From: Nitrospira sp.
GTDB taxonomy: Bacteria > Nitrospirota > Nitrospiria > Nitrospirales > Nitrospiraceae
Assembly: GCA_036984305.1 (NCBI GenBank)
Contig: BQWY01000001.1
Span: forward strand, 2,191,501 to 2,255,500
Direction: 5' to 3'
DNA length: 64,000 bases
A program made the translations under genes and the position numbers. The notes under the pieces are model-generated. The model saw only the letters and a program-made list of their open reading frames with translations, was not told the DNA's origin and made no database searches. Shown here in pieces: positions 35,352 through 44,668 of this stretch; positions within the stretch are counted from its first letter, which is position 1; every line of letters begins with the position of its first letter.

Positions 35352-36551
35352 TCACTGTTCATGCTCCAACTGGTAGAGGATAAGGCCCATGAGAGCAAGG
35401 AGGCAAAACGCGGCGCCCGCATAAAACGTCATTGCCGGACCATACTGGTCCCACAAGAATCCTGCGAGCGCACTGGCGATCAGCATGGCAATCCCGCTCG
35501 CGAGATTGAACAATCCGAAACCGGTACCACGGAGGTCTGCCGGCGCCGCCTCGGCAATCATGGTGGCCAGCAGCCCTTGCGTCATACCCAAATGGAAGCC
35601 CCACAATCCCACCCCTGCAACGACGACTCCCCAATGGTCACGTGTCGCCAAGACCAGATCGGCTGCAATCAACGTGAGAAGGCCCAGGGCCAGGAGGCGT
35701 GTGTGACGCATGCGATCGGAGAGTCTGCCGAATGGGTAGGCTGAAACCGCGTAGACCACATTCATCACCACCATGACGAGCGGAACGGCGGCGATGGGAA
35801 TTCCTCCACGCTGCGCACGAAGAACCAGAAAGGCTTCGCTGAAGCGAGCCAGCGTAAAGGTGGCTCCGAATCCAACTACCCACCAATAGCGGCGCCCTAA
35901 ACGGCTCAGCGTGGTCCACTGAATGGGGTTTCTTCCCTTCGTGTCAGTGTCAGATTCAGGCTCGCGGATGCCGAAGAACAGAAGTCCCACGGCCAGAACG
36001 CCCGGGATGACGGCCACCCAAAAGACGGCCCGAAAATCATCGGCCCAGAGAAGCATCAATCCGACGGCGAGCAGCGGACCGAGACAGGCTCCCACCGTAT
36101 CCAGCGATTGTCTCAAGCCAAAGGCGGCGCCGCGAAGGTGTGCCGGCGCAAGATCGGCAATCAACGCGTCACGAGGAGCGCCGCGTAGTCCTTTACCCAC
36201 TCGATCGAGCACGCGGGCGCTCAGGACCACGCCAATCCCGGTGGCCAGAGCAAACAGCGGTTTGGTGACGGCACCCACGGCATAGCCCAAGACGGCCAAC
36301 CCCTTCCGCTTCCCCCAATAATCACTCAACGTTCCCGAGAAGACTTTGATAAACAGAGCCACGGACTCCGCGAGTCCCTCGACCACACCGACCGCGATGG
36401 TGCTAGTCCCAAGGACGGTCACCATGAATACCGGCAGCAGGCTGTGGATCATTTCCGACGAGACGTCCATCAGCAGACTGACGAAGCCCAACACCCAGAT
36501 GCCCGATGGGATGTCGCGGAGAGAGTGTCCTGGTTGTCGATGAACGGTCAC
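35352..36551 (-). CDS. MFS transporter
   Basis: A 399-residue major facilitator with about 12 hydrophobic helices. The loop 2-3 signature appears as GTLSDYWGKRKGLAVLGY, and RVGKGLRGAPRDALIAD is the conserved block of an MFS subgroup related to multidrug or tetracycline exporters. The second half repeats the fold (YPFGRLSDRMRHTRLLALG). The substrate is unknown. It lies 100 bases downstream of nothing on its own strand (the next upstream gene is 36.8-37.5 kb), so it is probably a single transcript. Confidence 0.88.
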   Translation of the reverse strand: MTVHRQPGHSLRDIPSGIWVLGFVSLLMDVSSEMIHSLLPVFMVTVLGTSTIAVGVVEGLAESVALFIKVFSGTLSDYWGKRKGLAVLGYAVGAVTKPLFALATGIGVVLSARVLDRVGKGLRGAPRDALIADLAPAHLRGAAFGLRQSLDTVGACLGPLLAVGLMLLWADDFRAVFWVAVIPGVLAVGLLFFGIREPESDTDTKGRNPIQWTTLSRLGRRYWWVVGFGATFTLARFSEAFLVLRAQRGGIPIAAVPLVMVVMNVVYAVSAYPFGRLSDRMRHTRLLALGLLTLIAADLVLATRDHWGVVVAGVGLWGFHLGMTQGLLATMIAEAAPADLRGTGFGLFNLASGIAMLIASALAGFLWDQYGPAMTFYAGAAFCLLALMGLILYQLEHEQ

Positions 36552-36760
36552 AGCCTGGCTTCTAACTCAGCATGGGCGTTGAACGCAGAAGATGCACCGA
36601 AGGGATGGGCTGATTCTACACGTACCGAAATGGATAGAGCGAGTTGCGCAGGGGGCTTGAAACCAGAAGGAGGAGTACACCATCCATGGGCAAGACGCTC
36701 CGATTCTTGGCCTTCCCGTCATGTGCCCGCCGCTAGCTCCACGTCATGAGGCATCGCCTT

Positions 36761-37216
36761 TCAAGAGAGTCCAAGCCATCCGAAAAAGGTGGTAGCGAAA
36801 ATGGGGGAGGTGAAGAAGAACAGAGGAGTTGACAGAGCGGTGAGGTGAACGCCGGAAATGATCTGCAGCGCGGTCGCCGTGAATATGCTCGCGGCGATTA
36901 TTCCAAGAGTTCGTACCGGGAATGGAAACACCGGCGGAAGACGGATGAGTGTGAGCGCCATCGCCCAGAGACTGCTTCCAACGCCAAATGACGGAGTTGC
37001 GGCATCCAGGTCCAGAGCGACGCCCGATAGAATCACTCCTTCTCCAAGAGCATCAACAAGCAATCCTGCCGCCACGAGGTCCTGCCCCATACAGTAAAAG
37101 ATCATCGTGAGCGTCGCCCCGGCCATCACACGCCACCTACGACCAATCCGACGGAGGCCAACCATCTCAACGGTCGATCCGTCATGTACGTCTCGCCTTC
37201 CTTGGTTTCCCGTCAC
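36761..37216 (-). CDS. Hypothetical membrane protein coupled to the SMR transporter
   Basis: A 151-residue protein with four likely membrane helices (from about residues 30, 55, 80 and 105: TLTMIFYCMG..., LWAMALTLIR..., LGIIAASIFTATAL, TPLFFFTSPIFATTFFGW). No family is recognised. The GTG at 37216 overlaps the stop of the upstream SMR gene (GTGA), so expression is coupled. A coding role is inferred from the overlap and hydrophobic pattern. It is followed by a 209-bp gap to the MFS gene. Confidence 0.5.
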   Translation of the reverse strand: MTGNQGRRDVHDGSTVEMVGLRRIGRRWRVMAGATLTMIFYCMGQDLVAAGLLVDALGEGVILSGVALDLDAATPSFGVGSSLWAMALTLIRLPPVFPFPVRTLGIIAASIFTATALQIISGVHLTALSTPLFFFTSPIFATTFFGWLGLS

Positions 37217-37527
37217 GATGCGAGCTTCAATCCAACGATGCCGATAACAATGGCGGCGATGCTAGCCAGCCTGACCGGATTGGACGGTTCCTGAAAGAGG
37301 ATCATCCCGAGAATCGCCGTGCCGGCCGCACCGATGCCGGTCCACACCGCATATCCCGTTCCGAGAGGAATCGTCCGTATGGCAAGCGCCAAGCACCAGA
37401 GGCTCAAAGTCATCGCAACGAGGGTCCAGAGGCTGTGCCATGGACGCGTAAATCCATCCGAATATTTGAGGCCGAGTGCCCATCCAATTTCAAATAGCCC
37501 TGCCACGAATAGATAGACCCATGCCAT
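37213..37527 (-). CDS. gdx: SMR-family guanidinium exporter Gdx/SugE
   Basis: The 104 residues span four helices and match Gdx (formerly SugE), the small multidrug resistance subtype that exports guanidinium in exchange for protons. The essential Glu13 is in AGLFEIGWALGLKY, and the Gdx-specific blocks GTGYAVWTGIGAAG and NPVRLASI are present; the end GLKLAS is typical. AGGAGGGGG lies just before the ATG at 37527. I found no guanidine riboswitch in the 200-base leader. Gdx works as an antiparallel dimer in the inner membrane. Confidence 0.92.
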   Translation of the reverse strand: MAWVYLFVAGLFEIGWALGLKYSDGFTRPWHSLWTLVAMTLSLWCLALAIRTIPLGTGYAVWTGIGAAGTAILGMILFQEPSNPVRLASIAAIVIGIVGLKLAS

Positions 37528-37745
37528 CGGCCCCCTCCTGCGTAAGTGATGGTGAACTCCCTTCGCCGCGAAGCAACCGGAACAGTTTACGGTCTCTGAG
37601 AAGTCTGGTCCACAACCGTGCCGGTGTCGGCCCAGGAGGGAGCAACCAGCGACGTTCGACGAGCACGATGCGATCCGCAACCATCGTCCCGCCTCGCTGT
37701 GAATTGGCAAACCATCAGTTGTTGCGAGGTCTTCTGGAACTGTTG

Positions 37746-38243
37746 TTACCTGTTCCCTTTATAGAGCCGGGAGAGATACCAGGCGTAGAGCAGCGACAGC
37801 AGGATGTAGTTGGGAATCAAAATGGCCGGCGTGCTCCATTGCCAGCCGTCGAACTTCCACCCGAAAAGCGGCCACAGTATGGGCGTCGGGAAGAAGGCGT
37901 AGGAATGCGTGGGCACATCGACGAGCACGTGAAGCCCCCACGCCGACAATTCCCACAGCGGCTGTCCCCGTATGGCCCAAACCGCGAGAAACGCGACCAG
38001 GAACACCACGAGGCTATGTGTGACGTTGTACAAATGATGCACGTATTGCGGGATCGAGGATTCTGGCGGTGTCCCGTGGCTAAAATCTGGCGGCTCCGAA
38101 ACGCCGCTCAGCGCCGCGGCCCACAGCACGCCGAACGACAGTAAATCGGGAGCCAGGCCAATCACAAACGCCAGCCAGAAACTCGGCCGGCTCGTGCGGC
38201 CGAAGGCAATCGCTCCCCAAAGTCCATGTGAAAGAATATCCAT
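37746..38243 (-). CDS. Membrane protein of the metal-dependent hydrolase-like (YdjM/DUF457) type
   Basis: The 165-residue product has four hydrophobic segments with polar residues that recur in this class: DILSHGLWG at the start, APDLL, HLYNVTHSLVVFL and HVLVDVPTHSY. The conserved Asp/His pattern (SHG, PDL, THS, VDxPTH) is that of membrane-bound metal-dependent hydrolase-like proteins. Those are linked to LexA-regulated YdjM in E. coli, but no activity is established. It lies 219 bases upstream of the gdx start on the same strand. Confidence 0.65.
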   Translation of the reverse strand: MDILSHGLWGAIAFGRTSRPSFWLAFVIGLAPDLLSFGVLWAAALSGVSEPPDFSHGTPPESSIPQYVHHLYNVTHSLVVFLVAFLAVWAIRGQPLWELSAWGLHVLVDVPTHSYAFFPTPILWPLFGWKFDGWQWSTPAILIPNYILLSLLYAWYLSRLYKGNR

Positions 38244-38584
38244 ACAATCGAATTCAGGGGAACGCCCGGGTTCCCACTACCCGACCTCATCGGAGGAGTC
38301 ACTTTTCCTGGACCCGGCCGACCCCACAACCACCTTATACGCGAGAGGCGGACAGACAGCACACTTGTGACGCAGCGGTGGCAGGAGGCCATGGTAAACA
38401 TCGGGCGACGTAGCCCGCCAGAGCGACCTCTGGCTTTTCACTGTATCTCAGTCAGGTTACAATTCTGAATCCACGTCCGCCACGATCGGGATGCCCGAGA
38501 AGGAACCTCGGAAAGAAAGCGCCCGCTGTACTGAAGCGCACAATCCGGTCCCGTCCGGCACATCAAACTGAGAAGGGAAGTTCA
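38244..38584. other. 341-bp gap between divergent genes
   Basis: Contains a hairpin with T-run at 38417-38438 and no gene. It must hold the promoters of the divergent membrane protein and DUF5069 genes. TTACAAT (38457-38463) is a plausible -10-like sequence, but no clear partner is seen. Confidence 0.4.
38417..38438 (+). terminator. Hairpin plus T-run in the leader of the DUF5069 gene
   Basis: GCCAGAG (38417-38423) pairs with CTCTGGC (38428-38434) around a CGAC loop and is followed by TTTT. This is an intrinsic-terminator shape on the plus strand. No plus-strand gene ends here, so it could be an attenuator for the DUF5069 gene 147 bases downstream. Confidence 0.45.
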
Positions 38585-39061
38585 ATGAGCACAACCAACT
38601 GGATGCCGCGTCGGTGGAATGTGGAACTCTCCGGTTGCCTGTGGCTGCCTCGACTGCTGGACAAGGGACGGCACCTCCTGCTCAGCCGACGGGACGGGCA
38701 GGACCTGATGAATGGCTATCTCTTTGGCGACTTCGACTACGCCGATCGTCAACTCCTCAAGTTCCTGCGCACGAACGATGCCCATGTGCTCAGCCTCCTC
38801 AGCGACGTGGACGACGACGAGGCGGTGGCCACGGCCCTCATTCGTGAGAGCGGCCGTTCGCCGGAGGAGATTCAGGCTTGGGGTAAGCGTTTTCGCACGG
38901 TCAATGCGCCCTTCATCCATATGTGGGATGCAGATGAAGGTCGGAGGAAGCCGGGCATTGGCACGTGGTTATTGGACAAGTTCTATAACTGCCTGATGAT
39001 GCCCCCAGTCTACGTCGGCTTTCGCATTGCGGAGCGGTTCCGCCACCGCAATTGTCCCTGA
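38585..39061 (+). CDS. DUF5069 domain protein
   Basis: The 158-residue protein follows the DUF5069 layout: LLKFLRTNDAHVLSLL, DDDEAVATALI, SPEEIQAWGKRF, and near the end MWDADEGRRKPG. The family is common in Nitrospirota, Planctomycetes and related groups; its function is unknown. The protein is soluble, helical and acidic. GAAGGGAAG precedes the ATG at 38585. It is a single-gene unit facing the repeat protein gene. Confidence 0.8.
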   Translation: MSTTNWMPRRWNVELSGCLWLPRLLDKGRHLLLSRRDGQDLMNGYLFGDFDYADRQLLKFLRTNDAHVLSLLSDVDDDEAVATALIRESGRSPEEIQAWGKRFRTVNAPFIHMWDADEGRRKPGIGTWLLDKFYNCLMMPPVYVGFRIAERFRHRNCP

Positions 39062-39207
39062 CGATTTCATTCGGCCACGGCGCAGCGGGCGAACTCATAA
39101 TCCGCACCCGTGAGGCGGCAGGGACGGAAGGGCGCAGAGAGTCAGACTATCGAGTGTCCGGCCATGCTCTATCATATTGTTCGATCCTCCCATCAGCACC
39201 TACAGCC

Positions 39208-40218
39208 CTATCGGAGCGCGGCGGGATGAGCCCGAGCCTGCGCTTCCAGCGCGTGCAGTTGAGCCAGCAATCCGCCAGCCAGTTGGTACACATGAGAAGG
39301 CAAGATGGGGCCATGAAGTGGCTCCGCTTCGAGAGAAATCGGATTGGGCTGGTGCGAATAGAGATAGGCGAGTTCCGAAATGATGAGGGTGGCCAGATCG
39401 TACACATCGTTGGGTTGAATGTCCGGCCGTTCGAGGTTGTGCATATCCAGGGTTAACATCTTGATGTGAGAGGCCCGGGCGATGTCTCCCAGCACCATGT
39501 AGCAATCAATCAGGCGGCTGTACGCATCCCAAGGAGTTCGGCCTCGTTCCAACGAGGGCAGGGGGACTTCAGTCGTGTCGGCAGAAAATCCTTCCAAGAG
39601 TTTGGTGGCGTACCGCATCCCCAGGCCGACCTGTTCGCCCACGTCCTTGGGAGAGAACTGATGGGATAGCAAGAGATTGAGTTGTTTATTGGCCAATCCA
39701 ATAGCTATGAACACCTGAGTCGGGTTCGTGTTGAGGTCCGGCATCGTTTCATGATTCGTGAATGTGACGCCCAGTTCCTTCTTGAGGAAAAGGATACGGC
39801 CAAGCGACCGATCAACGATCCTCCAGACGTGCAGGGGACGAATGTCGCTCGGCGTGCGCTCCTCCTCGAGCGGCTCCGGTCGTTCTGTCAGCTCGCCGAC
39901 CAAACGCGCCACCTTTTGATCAAGCGTCTTGGCTTGAAAAAAGACCTCATGCGGACTGGCCTCTTGGACGAGCAGCCCCACTTCTCGACTGCTGGCCTCT
40001 CCCATTTCAAAACGGAGGCCGTCCAATTCCTTCCGTATCCACTGCACGCGCGCAAACACATCAGCGGGCGTAATGGATTGAGCTGACACCTCATGACCAC
40101 TGACGGGTAAAGGGGTTTCAGGAGCCTCGCTCATGGCAAGACCGGAGAGCGGGGAGCTACAAACTAACCAGGTCGCAGCCAACCAGGTGGAAACAGAAAC
40201 GGACTGATTAAAAGTCAT
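39208..40218 (-). CDS. Secreted protein built of eight PxxV(F/Y/W) repeats
   Basis: The 336-residue protein has a signal peptide (about 1-28, WLAATWLVCSSPLSGLA) and then eight copies of the motif xPxxV(F/Y/W)xxx: TPADVFARV (50), SPHEVFFQA (88), RPLHVWRIV (127), NPTQVFIAI (165), SPKDVGEQV (189), TPWDAYSRL (228), QPNDVYDLA (268) and LPSHVYQLA (306). The spacing is 38-40 residues apart from one of 24, and each motif opens a long helix ending in Leu-rich turns. This predicts a helical-hairpin solenoid. I know no family with this repeat. It is probably periplasmic and protein-binding. Confidence 0.7.
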   Translation of the reverse strand: MTFNQSVSVSTWLAATWLVCSSPLSGLAMSEAPETPLPVSGHEVSAQSITPADVFARVQWIRKELDGLRFEMGEASSREVGLLVQEASPHEVFFQAKTLDQKVARLVGELTERPEPLEEERTPSDIRPLHVWRIVDRSLGRILFLKKELGVTFTNHETMPDLNTNPTQVFIAIGLANKQLNLLLSHQFSPKDVGEQVGLGMRYATKLLEGFSADTTEVPLPSLERGRTPWDAYSRLIDCYMVLGDIARASHIKMLTLDMHNLERPDIQPNDVYDLATLIISELAYLYSHQPNPISLEAEPLHGPILPSHVYQLAGGLLAQLHALEAQARAHPAALR

Positions 40219-40505
40219 CGACAGAAATCTCCTTCAGTAGGCAGATGAGCCTCCCAAGAATTTGTGGAAAACACGTTCAGTAAGAAACCGTGGCCATTCT
40301 ATTTTTTCGCGATCGGCTTGTCCACCGCTGCGCACGGCAAGGTGCATGCCGGAGTGGCATGGGGCCGCGAAGTGTCGCGAGACATGTACCCTTGATCACG
40401 AGACCGATCCTGCGTCTCACTTCTTCGCACTTCCTTCAGCCGATGGGCTTGGTTAGTATCAGCTTAGGCGCATCACGTCATGCTGCTGGACCATGAGAGT
40501 TCCAC

Positions 40506-41945
40506 GTGCCGAATGACATGCCGCTAAAGGGTCGTTCCGTGATCGTGGCAGGGGCCGGGCTTGCCGGACTGACTGCGGCGGCGGAAATACAGGACCTCGG
40601 TGCCAAGGTGACGGTGGTTGAAGCGCGAGACCGGATTGGCGGACGAGTCTGGACGGTTCGGGACGGCTTCACGGAACAGCAACACGCCGAAGCCGGCGGC
40701 GATCTCATCAACGAGGATCACACGGCCATCCGCGATCTCGTGAAGAGGTTGAATCTGTCGCTGACGCACATCCTGCGCGGAGGGTTCGCTTATGCTCGGC
40801 GTGCCGCGTCCCGGCAACCCACAAGGATTGAGCCGGCCGGCCGCATATGGAGCGAACTCGGCGCACTGTGCGCGCCGTGGATCCACGCCTATCAAGTCAA
40901 CGAACAGCGATGGGACGGACCGATCGCAGCCACCATAGCCCGCCTGTCGGTCGCGGAGTGGCTGGACCAGATCCAAGCGGATCGAACACTGCGTGCCCGC
41001 GTCGGCGGCATGAGGGGATTTTTCCTGGCGGACCCGAAGGACCTTTCTCTTCTGGCCCTCGTCGATCAACTCGCCTCGGACTCGGACACACCGAATCGGT
41101 TCTATCGCATCAAAGGTGGCAACGACCGGCTGGCACGCGCCCTCGCCGGGAGGTTGCACACTGCCGTCCGGATGTGCACGTCCGTGATGGCAGTGGCCCA
41201 GCGCCATGATGGAATCCGGCTGACGGTGCAACGCGGTGATGAGGGCCGCTCGCAGTTATCGGCAGACTTTCTGGTTCTCTCGGTGCCGGCCACCATCCTT
41301 CGCCGGATCGCCTTTACACCTCGACTCCCAGACCTTCAGCGCAAGGCGGTTCAGCGCCTCCATTATGGAAGAGCAACGAAAACTCTGCTGCAATTCGACC
41401 GGCGGTTCTGGCAGCGACGGGGATGCGCCCGCGCATATGGCACGGATCTGCCGCTCGGCGCACTCTGGGATGGCAACGAGGAGCAACACGGCCGTCCCGG
41501 CATCCTCGCCCTCCTTGCCGGCGGCTCGGCCAGCGCGGAGACCCGCAGGCTCTTGGACACACGGGGCGTCGCAGGTCTCACAAGTGCGTTGCGATGGCTT
41601 GGGGCGTCGGCCCACTCGGTGCTGGCCTCCCGCGCGGTGTGCTGGGAGGATGATCCATGGGCACGGGGCGGCTACGCCGTGTTCCATCCTGGTTACGATC
41701 CTGCCCTACGGGACTGGCTCGCTCGACCATACGGCCGCGTCGTGTTTGCCGGGGAGCACACCAGCGTTCGCTGGCAGGGCTACATGAACGGCGCGGTCGA
41801 AAGTGGAATGCGCGCTGCGGAGGAAGTGCGGGCGTTGCAGATTCGATTGCGGCGGAGTCGACGCCACGAGATGGGCAGAGACGGAGTAGCGCGCGATGGT
41901 CGTGAACCTTCTGTGTCACGTGCGAGCACTCGTCCTGTTCGGTAA
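40506..41945 (+). CDS. Flavin-containing amine oxidase
   Basis: An FAD enzyme of the monoamine oxidase/NAD(P)-binding group. The FAD motif is VIVAGAGLAGLTAA followed by VEARDRIGGRVWT. Near the C-terminus VVFAGEHTSVRWQGYMNGAVESGMRAAEEV is the FAD-contacting family block (shown here in part as AGEHTS and GYMNGAVESG). It oxidises amines or related compounds; the exact substrate is unknown. A GTG at 40506 has GAGAG five bases before it; an ATG at 40518 is possible. The last 30 residues (Arg-rich) lie past the domain. Confidence 0.85.
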   Translation: MPNDMPLKGRSVIVAGAGLAGLTAAAEIQDLGAKVTVVEARDRIGGRVWTVRDGFTEQQHAEAGGDLINEDHTAIRDLVKRLNLSLTHILRGGFAYARRAASRQPTRIEPAGRIWSELGALCAPWIHAYQVNEQRWDGPIAATIARLSVAEWLDQIQADRTLRARVGGMRGFFLADPKDLSLLALVDQLASDSDTPNRFYRIKGGNDRLARALAGRLHTAVRMCTSVMAVAQRHDGIRLTVQRGDEGRSQLSADFLVLSVPATILRRIAFTPRLPDLQRKAVQRLHYGRATKTLLQFDRRFWQRRGCARAYGTDLPLGALWDGNEEQHGRPGILALLAGGSASAETRRLLDTRGVAGLTSALRWLGASAHSVLASRAVCWEDDPWARGGYAVFHPGYDPALRDWLARPYGRVVFAGEHTSVRWQGYMNGAVESGMRAAEEVRALQIRLRRSRRHEMGRDGVARDGREPSVSRASTRPVR

Positions 41946-42063
41946 AGCGGCAGTCCACACAAGCGGCGGCGTAACACAGAAAAGAGGAGGTCATGCAGGC
42001 CGTGGGGAATGCGCCGGACGGGCCGTGGATTGAGCCGCCTGGACCAGGGGACCTCGCTCGCGG

Positions 42064-43062
42064 TTACGGTTTTCCTCCGACCACTCCGCCCATGGTTTCG
42101 TGTTTGGTCGGTACGACCGCGTCGACCGGCACAATATGATAGCGCCGCCGCAGTTCCTCGACCTGTTCCCCCATGACCGGCCAGTAGTCCCACCCGTGAT
42201 TGAGGTCGATGTTCATCGCGGCCCCCCGGCGAATCGCGATCAACGCCTGCTCGGGATCAAAAAAGCCCGAGCGGGCTTGGGTGATCGGAGTCATGCGAAC
42301 CCCAAGATGGAATTGCAACAGGACGAAGAACACAAACAGAAACGGATCGCGCCGTTGAAAGCCCGCGCTGAAACAGGCCACCAGCACCTCCTCTTGAGGA
42401 GTCGTGCCGTACCCGGATAAGAGATGCGCGCAATCGTGGAACAAAATCTGCTCCGGTGCCCCGCCTTTCTCGCCCGGTAACGCGAATCCGTTCGTACGGC
42501 AATACTCCCAGTAGGAACGCCCCAGTGATCCAGGCGGAAACTCCGCCAGGGCCTGATAGCGAGCGGCGAGCGCGGCGTTCTCGTAGTTCCCCAGCATGCC
42601 CCGCACGAACCGGTAGATCCCGCGGAGGCCCTCCTGGTGCCAAATCTCATTGACCTTCTCCCGCAGCCAGAACCGGCGCGCCAAATCGATGCGAAGATGA
42701 CCGATCTCTCGCTTGACCAGGTGACGCAGATCCGTCACTTCGGGCGCCGTCACCTCCAGTGCCGCTGCAAATTGCTCCAGCAACTCGGCTTCCTTTGGAC
42801 TTGCCTGTTGGTCGATGAGCGACATCACGATCAACCCATTGATGAGTTGACGTCTGATCCGTGGATCCGGTAGTGCCCGAGCCAAGTCCGCAGGAGTGAT
42901 CGGTTCGAGCCCATCCAACGCGTGCGTCGTTCCGAAGACTCGCTGGACAGCGTCCATCAGCTGCACTTCCGAGGGATCGAGCACGCCATCCGCCAACGCC
43001 ACCGTCTTCATGGCTCGTAATCCCCAGTGGGCTTGCTCCTCAGTCGGTATTTTCAGTTCCAT
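42064..43062 (-). CDS. TerB-like domain fused to a Coq4-like domain
   Basis: Residues 1-140 form a TerB-like helical domain (AMKTVALADGVLDPSEVQLM is the typical Asp-rich first helix). Residues about 200-310 match Coq4, the ubiquinone biosynthesis protein: HDCAHLLSGYGTTPQEE fits its zinc motif HDxxHx11E exactly. In other organisms Coq4 organises or modifies quinone intermediates. No other quinone gene is nearby, and Nitrospira-type bacteria usually use menaquinone, so the substrate is open. GGAG sits seven bases before the ATG at 43062. A longer frame to 43107 is unlikely. Confidence 0.75.
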   Translation of the reverse strand: MELKIPTEEQAHWGLRAMKTVALADGVLDPSEVQLMDAVQRVFGTTHALDGLEPITPADLARALPDPRIRRQLINGLIVMSLIDQQASPKEAELLEQFAAALEVTAPEVTDLRHLVKREIGHLRIDLARRFWLREKVNEIWHQEGLRGIYRFVRGMLGNYENAALAARYQALAEFPPGSLGRSYWEYCRTNGFALPGEKGGAPEQILFHDCAHLLSGYGTTPQEEVLVACFSAGFQRRDPFLFVFFVLLQFHLGVRMTPITQARSGFFDPEQALIAIRRGAAMNIDLNHGWDYWPVMGEQVEELRRRYHIVPVDAVVPTKHETMGGVVGGKP

Positions 43063-43212
43063 GCTGCGCTCCGTTTGGGTGGGGGTCGCGAGTGAAAATG
43101 GGCACATTGTACGTTTTGCGGGGGAACGGGTCTATGGCGAGGTGAGGGGGAGGAAATCGGTGTAAGGGCGGGCCGACCGTCCTAGCATGGTCAACGCACG
43201 CAGCGCGATGGG

Positions 43213-43614
43213 TCAGGCTAAGTAATGATCCTGCAGATGATCGCGTTGGAATTTCGTGACGTGACGGATGAGGACCTCCCGGTCCTGATCCGTCATGCGG
43301 ATGAAGCGGGCGTGCAGGCGATATGTTCCGCGCGGAGAAGGCCAGGGATCGAGCCTCAAGACCTCGGCGAAGGCGGTGAAGAGACCATGGTCGGGGAGAT
43401 GCAAGACGACGACGAGAATCTCGCCGGGCTGATACATGTCGGTCACCGTCACTCCAAGGCCCCCACCGCTCAGGTTGACCGACTGTTCGACGAGATCGCG
43501 CTGGGTTGGCTCCGACTCCCGCTGAACGCGGATCGGCAGCGTGACGGTGATGCGATAGAACTCGCGGCGCTCCCTGCCGGACGGCTGTTCGGCTGGGTTT
43601 TCCGAAGCCATCAT
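43213..43614 (-). CDS. PilZ domain protein (cyclic-di-GMP receptor)
   Basis: PilZ domains bind cyclic-di-GMP. The 133-residue product has both signatures: RRxxxR as ERREFYRI (Arg16, Arg17, Arg21) and the NxSxGG block as NLSGGGLGV (about 47-55). A barrel of about 90 residues follows with a helical tail. It is a single-domain adaptor; the target is unknown. Together with the HD-GYP protein at 1-2.6 kb it shows that the signal is used in this cell. Two ATGs (43614, 43611) are adjacent. Confidence 0.88.
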   Translation of the reverse strand: MMASENPAEQPSGRERREFYRITVTLPIRVQRESEPTQRDLVEQSVNLSGGGLGVTVTDMYQPGEILVVVLHLPDHGLFTAFAEVLRLDPWPSPRGTYRLHARFIRMTDQDREVLIRHVTKFQRDHLQDHYLA

Positions 43615-43789
43615 AACCAGGACTATAGCAAACTTTTTGGAATCTACGTCCTGTAATCGGCTGGGAAGCGGCTGGCCGGGCTAAGACGAGTACCAAGGCA
43701 GTTGTCCAGGGGAAATGCCGGTACGAAACAGGGCCAGGCCTCGGCAGAATGCACCTATATGTGGTCGTGCTTCATCCACGGAGGGACCT

Positions 43790-44248
43790 ATGCCATCCAT
43801 CGAGAAGTCGATTGAAGTGAATGTTCCGGTTCACACTGCGTACAACCAGTGGACCCAGTTTGAAGAGTTTCCTCGATTCATGGAGGGAGTCGAGGAAGTC
43901 AAACAATTGGACAATACCCACCTCGCGTGGAGGGCCAAGATCGGCGGCAAGGAGAAGCACTGGCACGCCGAAATCACCGAACAGGTGCCCGACCAGAGAA
44001 TCGCCTGGACAAACACGGAAGGGGCGAAAAATGCGGGTGTTGTCATGTTCAATTGGGTTGCAGAGAGCACCACACGCGTCATGGTCAAGATCGATTACGA
44101 CCCTGAGGGAGCGGTGGAAAATGTCGGCGATGCCTTAGGCGTGGTGTCATCGCGAGTCTCCGGGGACTTGGAGCGATTCAAATCGTTCATCGAATCGCGT
44201 GGACGCGAGACAGGCGCATGGCGTGGCCAAGTGTCTGGCGGAACATAA
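43790..44248 (+). CDS. SRPBCC family (cyclase/dehydrase-like) protein
   Basis: The 152-residue protein is a START/Bet v 1-like fold, with the opening SIEVNVPVHTAYNQWTQFEEFPRFM and WRAKIGGKEKHWHAEITEQ, PDQRIAWTNTEG, typical of the polyketide_cyc2 group and of general-stress proteins in many bacteria. It binds hydrophobic ligands; no enzymatic residue can be assigned. GGAGG precedes the ATG at 43790. Not in an operon with quinone genes, although the Coq4-like gene is 0.7 kb away on the other strand (Coq10 is a related fold). Confidence 0.85.
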   Translation: MPSIEKSIEVNVPVHTAYNQWTQFEEFPRFMEGVEEVKQLDNTHLAWRAKIGGKEKHWHAEITEQVPDQRIAWTNTEGAKNAGVVMFNWVAESTTRVMVKIDYDPEGAVENVGDALGVVSSRVSGDLERFKSFIESRGRETGAWRGQVSGGT

Positions 44249-44668
44249 AACGCATTCGACACTGTTTTCACAGCATCGGCAGTGCGGCGGAACGTCGCGC
44301 CCCGTGTCATCCGTGTCAGACAAAAGGAGAGCGGGGCGCTAAGGTCGCGTAAAAATGGGCCACTGTCTTGAAGTTGTGGTCACGTGATAGTGACCGTGAT
44401 TTCCGCCCCTCCTACAAATCTATACCCACCCTCCTACAATCTGATTTCATAAGCCGGATGCACGGCCGTCAGCGAACTAGGGCTTCCTCTAGTCTCCCCT
44501 CCGAACCCCGTCGTTTCACACTAAAAATATCCAGCCTCCACCGTCCACTAGCCCATGGACGGATAGTAAGATGAATGAGGGCTTCTGTTTGAACATTGCA
44601 ATAGACAGGCTACCGCCGCATCATCTGAACGTGCGAGCAGCAAGCCAGCCCGAGTGTGGAGTCCGGCA
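44249..44668. other. 420-bp gap, no gene seen
   Basis: Short frames only. The stretch 44401-44450 carries two near copies of CCTCCTACAA about 29 bases apart, both on the plus strand, as the only pattern I noticed. The promoter of the TPR gene must be here. Confidence 0.4.

Noticed and set aside
37528-37745. Guanidine riboswitch upstream of gdx
   Set aside because: None of the ykkC, mini-ykkC or class III consensus blocks is visible; a covariance-model search was not possible here.
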